Shown one piece after another: positions 13,868-22,336 of a stretch of DNA of 22,336 bases. Under the pieces are notes generated by a model. The model saw only the letters and a program-made list of their open reading frames with translations, searched no databases and was not told where the DNA came from. Source of the stretch: Mariprofundus sp. (GTDB lineage Bacteria; Pseudomonadota; Zetaproteobacteria; Mariprofundales; Mariprofundaceae); assembly GCA_015485035.1 (NCBI GenBank), contig WFUI01000212.1:1-22336 (forward strand), read 5' to 3'. Made by a program: the position numbers and the translations under genes. The stretch's first letter is position 1. Each line of letters opens with the position of its first letter.

Positions 13868-15328
13868 CTATCTGTTAAATACTTCGCCAACACGGATAAT
13901 CTTCATGGCGTTGGTGCCGCCGGCTTTACCCATTGGTGTACCCAGCGTCATAATGACCAGATCATCATCCTTGACCAGATGGTCGTACAGCATGACTGCA
14001 ATACCATCGCGTGTGGCCTGCGGGGCATCTTTCTCACCATATTCCTCACTGATCGGCTTTGGAATAACATTGCGGAACAGGGTGACTCGACCAGCTGTTT
14101 CAGCTGATGGTGTCAGCGCATAGATTGGCACACGGGTCAGGTGACGTGACATATACAGCACGGTATTGCCGCTGTGGGTAAATGCAGCAATCGCAGTGAT
14201 TGGCATCATATGTGACGTTTCCATGGCCTGGCGGGCAATACATTCATCAACCGAATGTGGTGGAAAGCGCGGATCACGTGTCGCCGAAGACGGCAGTACG
14301 CGCTGTTTTTCTGTTTCGATACAGGTGCGGTGCATAGCCTGAACTGCTTCCAGAGGGTATTTACCAGCCGCTGTCTCACCCGATAACATAATCGCATCAG
14401 TACCATCGATCACCGCATTGGCGACATCATTGACTTCAGCACGCGTCGGGATCGGATTTTCACACATCGATTCCATCATCTGGGTTGCCACGATAACCGG
14501 TGTATTATGCTTGGGCGCTTCACGCAGGATCCGTTTCTGTACCGGAGGTACGGACGCATCACCAATTTCAACGCCGAGATCACCTCGGGCAACCATGACA
14601 ACATCAGATGCTTCCATGATCGAAGTCAGGTTTTCAGGTTCAACAGCTTCAGCACGTTCCACCTTGGCAATCAGTCCGGCATTACTGCCTTCTGCGCGTA
14701 CCAGTGAACGGGCATAGTCCATATCAGCACCATGACGTGGAAAAGAGATAGCAATGTAGTCCACACCAATAGCACAGGCTGTTTTGATATCTTCCTTATC
14801 CTTTTCAGTCAGGGCTTCAGCCGAGAGGCCGCCTCCGGCACGATTGATGCCTTTATTATTGGACAGCACACCACCGATAACAACGGTGCAGTGAATTTCC
14901 TGATCAACCACCTGATCAACATCCATGACGATCAGGCCGTCATTAAGCAACAGACGTGCGCCCGGTTCTACATCACCAACCAGTTCCTTGTAGGTCAGTC
15001 CGACGCGTTCATCATTGCCATCGTCCAGACTCATGGCACCATCAAGAATAAACTTTTGGCCCGGTGTGAGCATGGTTTTCCCGGTTTTGAATTTGCCGCA
15101 GCGAATCTTCGGTCCCTGCATGTCAGCCAGAATACCGACGCAGACACCGTGCTTTTTGGCTGCGGTACGAACATTTATTGCACGCTGACGATGTTCATCT
15201 GGCGTGCCGTGCGAGAAATTCAGGCGCACCACGTTCACGCCGGCGCCGATCAGTTTATCCAGCATTTCCGGTGATTCGGAGGCTGGCCCCAGGGTTGCTA
15301 CTATTTTGGTTCTACGAAATTCAGTCAC
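13868..15328 (-). CDS. pyk: Pyruvate kinase
   Basis: The 486-aa cytosolic enzyme converts phosphoenolpyruvate and ADP to pyruvate and ATP. Signatures in order are TKIVATLGPAS at the N-terminus, NFSHG, ADMQGPKIR, the active-site block LIAKVERAEAVEPENL with the catalytic Lys, MVARGDLGVEIG, ATQMMESM, PTRAEVNDVANAVIDGTDA and LSGETAAGKYP. The C-terminal domain is complete and includes the late GTPMGKAGGTN segment, so effector regulation typical of bacterial Pyk is possible. The start is a GTG placed directly after the TAA of pgk with no gap and no close ribosome binding site, which suggests coupled re-initiation. Its place inside CBB genes links carbon fixation to pyruvate supply. Confidence 0.95.
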   Translation of the reverse strand: MTEFRRTKIVATLGPASESPEMLDKLIGAGVNVVRLNFSHGTPDEHRQRAINVRTAAKKHGVCVGILADMQGPKIRCGKFKTGKTMLTPGQKFILDGAMSLDDGNDERVGLTYKELVGDVEPGARLLLNDGLIVMDVDQVVDQEIHCTVVIGGVLSNNKGINRAGGGLSAEALTEKDKEDIKTACAIGVDYIAISFPRHGADMDYARSLVRAEGSNAGLIAKVERAEAVEPENLTSIMEASDVVMVARGDLGVEIGDASVPPVQKRILREAPKHNTPVIVATQMMESMCENPIPTRAEVNDVANAVIDGTDAIMLSGETAAGKYPLEAVQAMHRTCIETEKQRVLPSSATRDPRFPPHSVDECIARQAMETSHMMPITAIAAFTHSGNTVLYMSRHLTRVPIYALTPSAETAGRVTLFRNVIPKPISEEYGEKDAPQATRDGIAVMLYDHLVKDDDLVIMTLGTPMGKAGGTNAMKIIRVGEVFNR

Positions 15329-16507
15329 TTAGGCTGCACGCTCTTCCAGCATGGCTACTGCTGGTAATTTCTTGCCTTCCAGGAACTCCAGGAAAGCGCC
15401 ACCGCCGGTAGAAATATAAGACACCTTGTCTGAGATGCCATATTTGGCAACAGCAGCCAGTGTATCACCACCACCGGCAATGGAGAATGCATCGGATTCG
15501 GCAATGGCCAGTGCGATGGCCTTGGTGCCTTCACCAAACTGGTCAAACTCGAATACGCCAACAGGGCCATTCCAGACAATGGTGCCGGCATTCTTGAGGA
15601 TTTCAGCCAGTTCAGCTGCGGAATCAGGACCGATATCAAAAATCATATCATCATCGAGGGTGTCATCGACACTCTTCAGTGTGGCTTCAGCAGTAGGGGA
15701 GAACTCTTTAGCACAAACCACATCGGTCGGAACAGGAATGCTGCCGCCACGCGCTTCGGCATCTGCTGTCAATTTCTTGCAGGTGTCGATCAAATCAGCT
15801 TCATACAGCGATTTGCCAACCGGTTTGCCGGCTGCAGCGATGAAGGTATTGGCGATACCGCCACCGACGACCAGCTGATCGACGATTTTGGAGAGTGATT
15901 CCAATACGGTCAGTTTGGTGGATACTTTAGAACCGCCGACAATGGCTACCATAGGGCGTGCCGGATTATCCAGGGCGCTACCAAGTGCTTCTAGCTCTGC
16001 TGCCAGTAACGGGCCGGCACAGGCAATCGGTGCAAACTGACCGGCACCATGGGTGGAAGCCTGTGCGCGGTGAGCTGTACCGAACGCATCCATGACATAC
16101 ACATCGCACAGGGATGCATACTGTCTGGACAGTGTTTCATCGTTTTTCTTTTCGCCAACATTGAAACGGATATTTTCCAGCAGTACCAGCTCGCCTTCGG
16201 CCAATTCCGGTGCGTTATCCAGGTAGTCTTTGACCAGACGTACTTCTTTACCGAGCAATTTTGACAGGTGACGTGCTACAGGTGCCAGTGAGAATTTTTC
16301 GTCATACTCACCTTCAACAGGGCGACCCAGATGGCAGCATACCTGTACTTTGGCACCGGCTTCCATGGCTTTCTGCATGGTAGGCAGACTGGCGCGAATA
16401 CGGGTGTCGTCACCGACCTCACCATCAACAATCGGTACATTCAGGTCTTCGCGAATCAGAACGCGTTTACCTTTGAGATCAAGATCGGTCATTTTTATTA
16501 CAGACAT
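15329..16507 (-). CDS. pgk: Phosphoglycerate kinase
   Basis: The 392-aa protein has the usual length of bacterial PGK. In the CBB cycle it phosphorylates 3-phosphoglycerate with ATP to 1,3-bisphosphoglycerate in the cytosol. Visible family elements are [12 protein letters not shown], the substrate-binding HLGRP, the [15 protein letters not shown] block, [13 protein letters not shown], GNxV-type [11 protein letters not shown] and the nucleotide-binding GGGDTLAA near the C-terminus. The ATG is preceded by AAGGAG; a second in-frame Met at codon 6 lacks such a site. It is the first gene of the pgk-pyk-fba unit and lies 189 bases after gap, a gap that contains a strong hairpin. Confidence 0.96.
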   Translation of the reverse strand: MSVIKMTDLDLKGKRVLIREDLNVPIVDGEVGDDTRIRASLPTMQKAMEAGAKVQVCCHLGRPVEGEYDEKFSLAPVARHLSKLLGKEVRLVKDYLDNAPELAEGELVLLENIRFNVGEKKNDETLSRQYASLCDVYVMDAFGTAHRAQASTHGAGQFAPIACAGPLLAAELEALGSALDNPARPMVAIVGGSKVSTKLTVLESLSKIVDQLVVGGGIANTFIAAAGKPVGKSLYEADLIDTCKKLTADAEARGGSIPVPTDVVCAKEFSPTAEATLKSVDDTLDDDMIFDIGPDSAAELAEILKNAGTIVWNGPVGVFEFDQFGEGTKAIALAIAESDAFSIAGGGDTLAAVAKYGISDKVSYISTGGGAFLEFLEGKKLPAVAMLEERAA

Positions 16508-16646
16508 CAGCTACTCCTTGGAATGATGAACGGCCATACTTGTTATAAATAATGACAACAGGATGACATTCATGGTTTGTAGTTTATTAATTGCGAACGC
16601 TTGTCGCTGCCGGTTTCCAATACTGGTTGAAGTCGGCAATGACAAA

Positions 16647-16681
16647 CGTGGGAGCATCTTTATCAAAAGACGGCTCCCACG
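16647..16681 (-). terminator. Hairpin between gap and pgk (terminator or attenuator)
   Basis: CGTGGGAGC (16647-16655) pairs perfectly with GCTCCCACG (16673-16681). An inner pairing of about 6 bp with a G-U pair and one bulge extends the stem. On the minus strand it follows the gap stop by 15 bases and is trailed only by TTTGTC, so termination may be partial. It would separate tkt-gap from pgk-pyk-fba or reduce read-through between them. Confidence 0.65.
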
Positions 16682-16696
16682 CTGTATTTTAATTAC

Positions 16697-17704
<1,008 letters not shown>

Positions 17705-17723
17705 TTATAGTTTTGTTTTTTGA

Positions 17724-19718
17724 TTAAGCTACTTCGTTGACGGCTGCAACCACGGCTTCCGTAGTAATACCGAACAGTTTGAACAATTCACCGGCTGGCG
17801 CTGATTCGCCAAAGGTATCGATGCCGATGACCTTGCCGTTCAGGCCGACATATTTGCCCCAGAAGCCGGTAACACCTGCTTCAACAGCCACTCGTGCAGT
17901 TACAGATGATGGCAGTACAGACTCTTTATATTCTGCATCCTGTGCATCGAACTCTTCAGTACATGGCATGGAAATAACGCGAACCTTCTTGTCCGAGAGT
18001 TCCGCCTGTGCAGCTATAGCCAGTTGCACTTCAGAACCGGTGGCAATGATGATGGCGTCCGGCGTGCCTTCACAATCACTCAGGATATAACCGCCTTTAC
18101 TGATGTTGGCGACCTGCTCATCTGTATAATCGTTGCATGGCAAGCCCTGACGGGTAAAGATCAGAGAAGAAGGGCCATCGGTGCGCTCAATAGCGGTTTT
18201 CCATGACACAGCCGCTTCAACCGCGTCACAAGGGCGCCATGTGCGCATATTCGGGATCAGACGCATGCTGGCAATCTGCTCGACCGGCTGATGGGTCGGG
18301 CCATCTTCGCCGAGTCCGATGGAGTCATGGGTGTAGACGAACAGCGTCTGGATTTTCATCAATGCAGCCATGCGCAGTGCGTTACGGGCATATTCCATAA
18401 ACATCAGGAATGTGGCACCAAACGGGATACAGCCGCCATGCAGCGCGATACCGTTCATGGCAGCGCTCATGCCGAATTCGCGAACGCCCCAGTGCATGTA
18501 ATTACCGGCAGGGGTATCGGCCGAAAATGCTTCCGCGCCAGGCCATTTGGTGTTGTTTGATGGAGCCAGGTCAGCAGAACCACCAACGATTTCAGGCAGT
18601 ACGCCGGCAATCTTGGCAATAGTCTTGCCGGATGCGACACGTGTTGCCCAGCCGGGTTTATCGGCGCGCAATTCATTGATCCAGCTGTTCATGGTGGATT
18701 CCCAATCTGCAGGCAATGCTCCGGACTGTCGGCGCTCGAATTCGGCAGCCAGCTCAGGATATTCAGCACGATATGCTTCAAAGCGGGCATTCCAGTCTGC
18801 TTCAGCAGCAGCGCCTTTTTCTTTGGCATCCCAGCCAGCATACACATCTTCAGGGATTTCAAACGGAGCAGCATCCCAACCCAGTTCTTTACGAACCAGG
18901 GCAATTTCTTCATCACCGAGGGCGGCACCATGGCAGTCGTGTGAGCCGGCCATATTCGGGGAGCCGAAACCGATAATCGTTTTGCAGCAGATCATGGTTG
19001 GTTTGCCGGTTTCTGCACGTGCGGTTTCAATGGCCTGTTTGATTTCTTCAGCATCATGACCGTCAACGCCGCGAATCACCTGCCAGCCGTATGCTTCAAA
19101 GCGAGCCGGTGTATCATCGGTGAACCAGCCTTCAACTTCACCATCAATGGAAATGCCGTTGTCGTCCCAGAATGCGATCAGCTTGCCAAGACCCAGTGTG
19201 CCGGCCAGCGAGCAGGCTTCGTGTGAAATGCCTTCCATCATACAGCCGTCGCCCAGGAACACATAGGTGTTGTGGTCAACAATGTTGTGGCCCGGTTTAT
19301 TGAACTGGCCGGCCAGCATGGATTCGGCAATGGCCATGCCCACACCATTGGTAATACCCTGGCCGAGAGGACCTGTGGTGGTTTCAATGCCCGGTGCATA
19401 ACCGTATTCCGGGTGTCCCGGGGTGCGGGAATGCAGCTGACGGAACTGTTTCAGATCATCAATGCCCAGATCGTATCCGGTCAGATGCAGCAGGGAATAA
19501 ATCAGCATGGAACCGTGGCCGTTGGACAGGATGAAACGATCACGATCAGCCCATTTCGGGTTGTTCGGATTGTGCTGCATATAATCATTCCACAGGACTT
19601 CGGCGATATCCGCCATGCCCATTGGTGCGCCCGGATGTCCGGAGTTTGCTTTCTGAACGCTGTCCATTGCAAGTGCGCGAACGGCGTTGGCCAAGTGTCT
19701 ACGGCTGCTGTTTGTCAT
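17724..19718 (-). CDS. tkt: Transketolase
   Basis: The 664-aa thiamine-diphosphate enzyme transfers two-carbon units between sugar phosphates, in the CBB cycle forming xylulose 5-phosphate and erythrose 4-phosphate or ribose 5-phosphate. The N-terminal block has [19 protein letters not shown], the active-site [37 protein letters not shown] and the ThDP motif [13 protein letters not shown]. The pyrimidine domain shows [17 protein letters not shown] and [21 protein letters not shown], and the C-terminal domain is complete. An AAGGGG site lies about 11 bases before the ATG. It leads the tkt-gap unit; the region upstream holds a plausible promoter overlapped by an inverted repeat. Confidence 0.96.
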   Translation of the reverse strand: MTNSSRRHLANAVRALAMDSVQKANSGHPGAPMGMADIAEVLWNDYMQHNPNNPKWADRDRFILSNGHGSMLIYSLLHLTGYDLGIDDLKQFRQLHSRTPGHPEYGYAPGIETTTGPLGQGITNGVGMAIAESMLAGQFNKPGHNIVDHNTYVFLGDGCMMEGISHEACSLAGTLGLGKLIAFWDDNGISIDGEVEGWFTDDTPARFEAYGWQVIRGVDGHDAEEIKQAIETARAETGKPTMICCKTIIGFGSPNMAGSHDCHGAALGDEEIALVRKELGWDAAPFEIPEDVYAGWDAKEKGAAAEADWNARFEAYRAEYPELAAEFERRQSGALPADWESTMNSWINELRADKPGWATRVASGKTIAKIAGVLPEIVGGSADLAPSNNTKWPGAEAFSADTPAGNYMHWGVREFGMSAAMNGIALHGGCIPFGATFLMFMEYARNALRMAALMKIQTLFVYTHDSIGLGEDGPTHQPVEQIASMRLIPNMRTWRPCDAVEAAVSWKTAIERTDGPSSLIFTRQGLPCNDYTDEQVANISKGGYILSDCEGTPDAIIIATGSEVQLAIAAQAELSDKKVRVISMPCTEEFDAQDAEYKESVLPSSVTARVAVEAGVTGFWGKYVGLNGKVIGIDTFGESAPAGELFKLFGITTEAVVAAVNEVA

Positions 19719-19771
19719 GTGTTTTTATCCCCTTGTTAGAATAGGTCTATATTAAATTGACGGGGCGGAAC

Positions 19772-19799
19772 AATATATATATAGATTGTTCGTGCCCAA
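19772..19799 (-). promoter_or_regulatory. Probable tkt promoter with overlapping inverted repeat
   Basis: On the minus strand, TTGGGC (19794-19799) and TATATT (19772-19777) are 16 bases apart, a reasonable -35/-10 pair that would start transcription about 47 bases before the tkt ATG. GAACAAT (19768-19774) and ATTGTTC (19785-19791) form a perfect 7-bp inverted repeat, with GGGC/GCCC nearby outside it, covering the spacer and -10 box. Such a position fits an operator. It could alternatively fold as a hairpin after glpX, but lacks a T-tract. Confidence 0.45.
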
Positions 19800-19869
19800 T
19801 CAGTAGTTATTATTTTCTTCATAAGAAAAAATTATGGTTGATGCGTATTTCCTAAATCCTGCTTAATTT

Positions 19870-20823
19870 TTAAACGTGTAAAGTAGTCTGAACACGGCGG
19901 ATATTGCCCACCGAACCGGACAGCACAACGGTGTCCGTCGTCATATAACGACCATCTGCATCGCTGCCGACTTTCACATGATGAACATAGGCGCCGCTGG
20001 TCAGGCCGGTGGCGATAAACATGCAGTCATCCGAGGTCACCAGCTCATCGCGTGTGATAATGCGCGTGGTGTCAATGCCTTCCTCTTCACACAGCTTGAT
20101 TTCAAAATCTTTTTGCGGTGCCATGCGGCCAAACATTTCCGCTCCCATCGCACGTGCCGCGCAGGCCGTTACGATACCTTCCGGTGTGCCGCCAATGCCG
20201 AACAAGGCATCAGACCCCATATTCAGTACAGCCTGAATAGCGCCGTTAACGTCGCCGTCTGTAGCCAGGCGTACCTTGGCACCACAGGCATAGATTTCTT
20301 TGATCATTTCCTGATGGCGTGGTTTATCGAGCACAAATACGCGAATTTCTTGGATATCCTTACCCAGTGCTCTGGCCAGCGCATGCAGGCGATCTGCAAC
20401 TGGTGCTTCAGGGTCTATTTTGCCGCGTGCTGCTTTCGGATAGACCTGTTTGTCCATATAGAAACAGGATCCGGGACGATACATACTGCCTGCAGGTGCG
20501 GCGGCCAGTGTTACAATCGAGCCGGGCATATCCTTGGCGAACAGATTGGTGCCTTCAATCGGGTCAACGGCGATATCAACACCGATACCCTCACCGGTGC
20601 CAACAGGCTCATCGTCATACAGGGCAGGCGCTTCATCTTTGGCTCCTTCACCAATGACAATCACACCTTTCATTTTCACTTCGTTAATGCGGGAACGCAT
20701 GGCATCCACCGCCAGGCCGTCTCCTTCATCTTTCTGCCCGGAGCCGACAAACGGGGCACAGGCCCGTGCCGCGGCTTCACATACTTCTACCAAATCAATC
20801 TTCAGATCGCTTACGTTACCCAT
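19870..20823 (-). CDS. glpX: Fructose-1,6-bisphosphatase, class II (GlpX type)
   Basis: The 317-aa enzyme removes the 1-phosphate of fructose 1,6-bisphosphate; in autotrophs GlpX-type enzymes often also act on sedoheptulose 1,7-bisphosphate. Class II signatures are DGLAVDAMR near the N-terminus, the metal-binding IGEGAKDEAP and VDIAVDPIEGTNL, and the later FGIGGTPEGIVTACAARAMG. The length fits the family. A GGAGGGG site lies about seven bases before the ATG. It precedes tkt by 151 bases on the same strand and supplies fructose 6-phosphate, the substrate of transketolase, so the neighbourhood makes metabolic sense. I see no clear terminator after it. Confidence 0.94.
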   Translation of the reverse strand: MGNVSDLKIDLVEVCEAAARACAPFVGSGQKDEGDGLAVDAMRSRINEVKMKGVIVIGEGAKDEAPALYDDEPVGTGEGIGVDIAVDPIEGTNLFAKDMPGSIVTLAAAPAGSMYRPGSCFYMDKQVYPKAARGKIDPEAPVADRLHALARALGKDIQEIRVFVLDKPRHQEMIKEIYACGAKVRLATDGDVNGAIQAVLNMGSDALFGIGGTPEGIVTACAARAMGAEMFGRMAPQKDFEIKLCEEEGIDTTRIITRDELVTSDDCMFIATGLTSGAYVHHVKVGSDADGRYMTTDTVVLSGSVGNIRRVQTTLHV

Positions 20824-21310
20824 GTATAACCCCTCCGATTTATGTGCTTGAAAAGCATTGTTAATAATACTGCCAGTAAATTTTGCAGCCGCACACTAGC
20901 GGATTAGCCTCTAAAAAGCGACCCTGAGCTTGGATTCCATCATTATTCTTTATTTTTCCGGTATTTCAGTTTTTCAGTTGAAGTTTCAGTGATGCATGAA
21001 TGACGGGATTACAGGTGGTGAAAAGCAGTGGAGAAAGCACTCCGGCAGGTAACAGCGTGTATTCAAAGTTTCTGGCGATGCATCCCGGGCCGCTATGGAT
21101 GAAAAACGCTATCACTGTCAATATCAGCTTTGGTCTTCACGATAACAATTTCAGAAAGTATTGAGGGAGAATAATTTTATATGCAAGAGCGTTGATGTCA
21201 TAGAACAGTATCTGACGCTTGCAGACGATTTTAAGCACTTCAGCCTCCTGAGCTATACTCAGGAGGCTGATTGCAATATCTGCATGTTTATCGGTTAAAG
21301 AGATGCTGGT
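20824..21310. other. Intergenic region upstream of glpX, no gene recognised
   Basis: This 487-base stretch separates the OmpA-like gene from glpX, both on the minus strand. Frames here are short and broken on both strands. A tiny frame of four codons with a good ribosome binding site (ATG at 21181) is not convincing. The part nearest glpX is AT-rich and includes a TATTAT on the minus strand that could be a -10 box, but no matching -35 box is clear. The only firm structure is the hairpin at 21240-21270. Confidence 0.5.
21240..21270 (-). terminator. Perfect 13-bp hairpin after the OmpA-like gene
   Basis: TCAGCCTCCTGAG (21240-21252) and CTCAGGAGGCTGA (21258-21270) are perfect reverse complements around a 5-base loop. 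It lies 40 bases past the stop of the minus-strand OmpA-like gene, the place of a terminator. No T-tract follows on either strand, so it may end transcription weakly or mainly protect the mRNA 3' end. Confidence 0.6.
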
Positions 21311-22336
21311 TTATTGAACATATTGTTCATTTGCTGCTGCCGGAGGAGCAAGAAGGATAATATCAATGCGACGGTTTTTGGTGCGTCCTTCGGCTGTTTC
21401 ATTGTTGGCAATTGGTTTTTCCTCACCGTGTCCAATTGCAGAGAAGCGGGCTTCATTACCCGGCATCTGCAGCAGCAGATAGTCGCGAACAGCGTTGGCG
21501 CGACGTTTGGAAAGTTCCTGATTGTATTCGTTGCTTCCCATGAAATCGGTATGACCCTCAATACGGGCAGTTCGGCCCGGAAATATCTCAATGGATTTGA
21601 TGGCATTATCCAGCAGTGCATAAGCCTCTGGCGGAATAACGGCACTTCCACTCAGGAAATTCAGCTTTTTCATACGAAGAATGACGTCTGCATCGGGGGT
21701 AAGCAGAATTTCCACCATTTCAGGGTCAAACAGCTTGGTCAGACGTTTAATCTTGGCTTCAGCTTCGCGTTTGAGTTGCAATTTCCGACGCACCTCGGCC
21801 AGACCAGAGAGTTCGCCTTCGTATTTGGTTAGTTTTTCACTCAATGCATGAATCTGTTTTTCGGCATCATTGATTTGAGCAGTATATTCTGCCTTCATGT
21901 CTTCAATGCCCTGTTTGAGTTGCTCCAGCTGAATCTCAGGGCTCTGGGAAGGATCCAGCTGAAGACCTATCGCTCCGGCAAGAATAGCTGTGCGGGCATC
22001 ACTTGCATCAATCCATGACTCCAGTGTTTCCGGGTGGCGGCTGAACTGTAAACCCAGTCTGGAAATGCGGATTGCATGATTACCCGACCGCTGACCCTGG
22101 CGTGAAAGCGAATAGGCCTTACTTTGCGCATCCGGATTTAATTTGATCAGACGTTCTACCTTCAGCTTTGTTTTTAAGGCACTGTTGAATGCATTCGGGG
22201 CGTGTTTGCGAGCTTTGAGTTTACGGGCCAGAGCAACGGTTTTTGAGATTGGATGCACAAACTGTTCCCGTGCTGCAACACTGAGTGCGGCACGGAAGGT
22301 TCGCAGTGCATTTTTTGCTTCTTTTCTGGCCTTGTC
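21311..22336 (-). CDS. OmpA-domain envelope protein, partial (N-terminus beyond right edge)
   Basis: The C-terminal 110 residues or so form an OmpA/MotB-like peptidoglycan-binding domain: LNFLSGSAVIPPEAYALLDN, IEGHTDFMGSNEYNQELSKRRANAVRDYL and IGHGEEKPIANNETAEGRTKNRRIDI. The middle part (about 120 residues) is a charged coiled coil, and the region before it is Lys/Arg/Ala-rich and helical. A GTG at 22258 could be read as a start, but the frame continues open for 26 more codons to the window edge, with similar Ala/Lys/Arg-rich composition and no ribosome binding site before the GTG. I therefore treat the gene as truncated, with its signal peptide outside the window. It should anchor to peptidoglycan in the periplasm; a helical N-terminal domain plus OmpA module is common in outer-membrane lipoproteins. 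A stable hairpin follows the stop. Confidence 0.87.
   Translation of the reverse strand, partial: DKARKEAKNALRTFRAALSVAAREQFVHPISKTVALARKLKARKHAPNAFNSALKTKLKVERLIKLNPDAQSKAYSLSRQGQRSGNHAIRISRLGLQFSRHPETLESWIDASDARTAILAGAIGLQLDPSQSPEIQLEQLKQGIEDMKAEYTAQINDAEKQIHALSEKLTKYEGELSGLAEVRRKLQLKREAEAKIKRLTKLFDPEMVEILLTPDADVILRMKKLNFLSGSAVIPPEAYALLDNAIKSIEIFPGRTARIEGHTDFMGSNEYNQELSKRRANAVRDYLLLQMPGNEARFSAIGHGEEKPIANNETAEGRTKNRRIDIILLAPPAAANEQYVQ

Noticed and set aside
14732..15274. Open frame of 180 codons on the plus strand, opposite pyk
   Set aside because: It lies fully within the pyruvate kinase gene in antisense and has no ribosome binding site or family features.
19978..20829. Long open frame of 283 codons on the plus strand, opposite glpX
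   Set aside because: It is antisense to a clear GlpX gene, is rich in Cys/His/Phe without any motif, and arises from codon bias of the real gene.
22258..22336. GTG at 22258 as the true start of the OmpA-like gene
   Set aside because: The frame is open to the window edge with the same Ala/Lys/Arg-rich composition, no ribosome binding site precedes the GTG, and no signal peptide follows it.

Overview
The window looks like chromosome of a Gram-negative autotrophic proteobacterium. It carries enzymes of the regenerative part of the Calvin-Benson-Bassham (CBB) cycle (transketolase, GAPDH, PGK, class II aldolase, GlpX-type fructose bisphosphatase) together with outer-membrane and periplasmic proteins (lipoprotein, OmpA-like protein, PEGA proteins). 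The order tkt-gap-pgk-pyk-fba is familiar from chemolithoautotrophs. My best guess is a zetaproteobacterium (Mariprofundus-like) or an autotrophic gammaproteobacterium, but nothing here fixes the taxon. RuBisCO is not in the window.

Layout. 1-729 (minus): N-terminal part of a membrane-bound diguanylate cyclase that runs off the left edge. 730-1313: no gene seen. 1314-1763 (minus): D-aminoacyl-tRNA deacylase, divergent from a UMF1-type MFS transporter (1812-3083, plus). 3144-11568 (minus): a compact eight-gene operon for an unrecognised cell-envelope machine. 11829-12614 (minus): a secreted Tyr/His/Gly-rich protein with a helical tail. 12751-19718 (minus): fba, pyk, pgk, gap and tkt, probably as two transcription units (tkt-gap and pgk-pyk-fba) separated by a hairpin, with a strong terminator after fba. 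19870-20823 (minus): glpX. 20824-21310: no gene, but a 13-bp perfect hairpin. 21311-22336 (minus): an OmpA-domain protein running off the right edge.

The most interesting part is the 3144-11568 operon. In order of transcription it encodes a small secreted protein, a glycine-zipper lipoprotein, a TPR-like membrane protein with a PEGA-like tail, a PEGA/FGE-sulfatase membrane protein, a 49-aa single-helix protein, a MotA/TolQ/ExbB-type proton channel subunit, and two von Willebrand factor A (VWA) proteins. Both VWA proteins begin with a short basic segment and a membrane helix containing a FLD(I) motif. Its Asp sits where ExbD/TolR/MotB carry their proton-binding Asp. I infer a proton-driven stator in which VWA domains replace the usual periplasmic domain, possibly with two different B-subunits. 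The first VWA gene shows this helix only if translation starts at a CTG codon, which has a good ribosome binding site just after the channel gene.

The CBB cluster is conventional: tkt and glpX lead to sugar-phosphate regeneration, gap and pgk reduce 3-phosphoglycerate, fba condenses trioses, and pyk links the cycle to pyruvate. A perfect inverted repeat overlies the likely tkt promoter.
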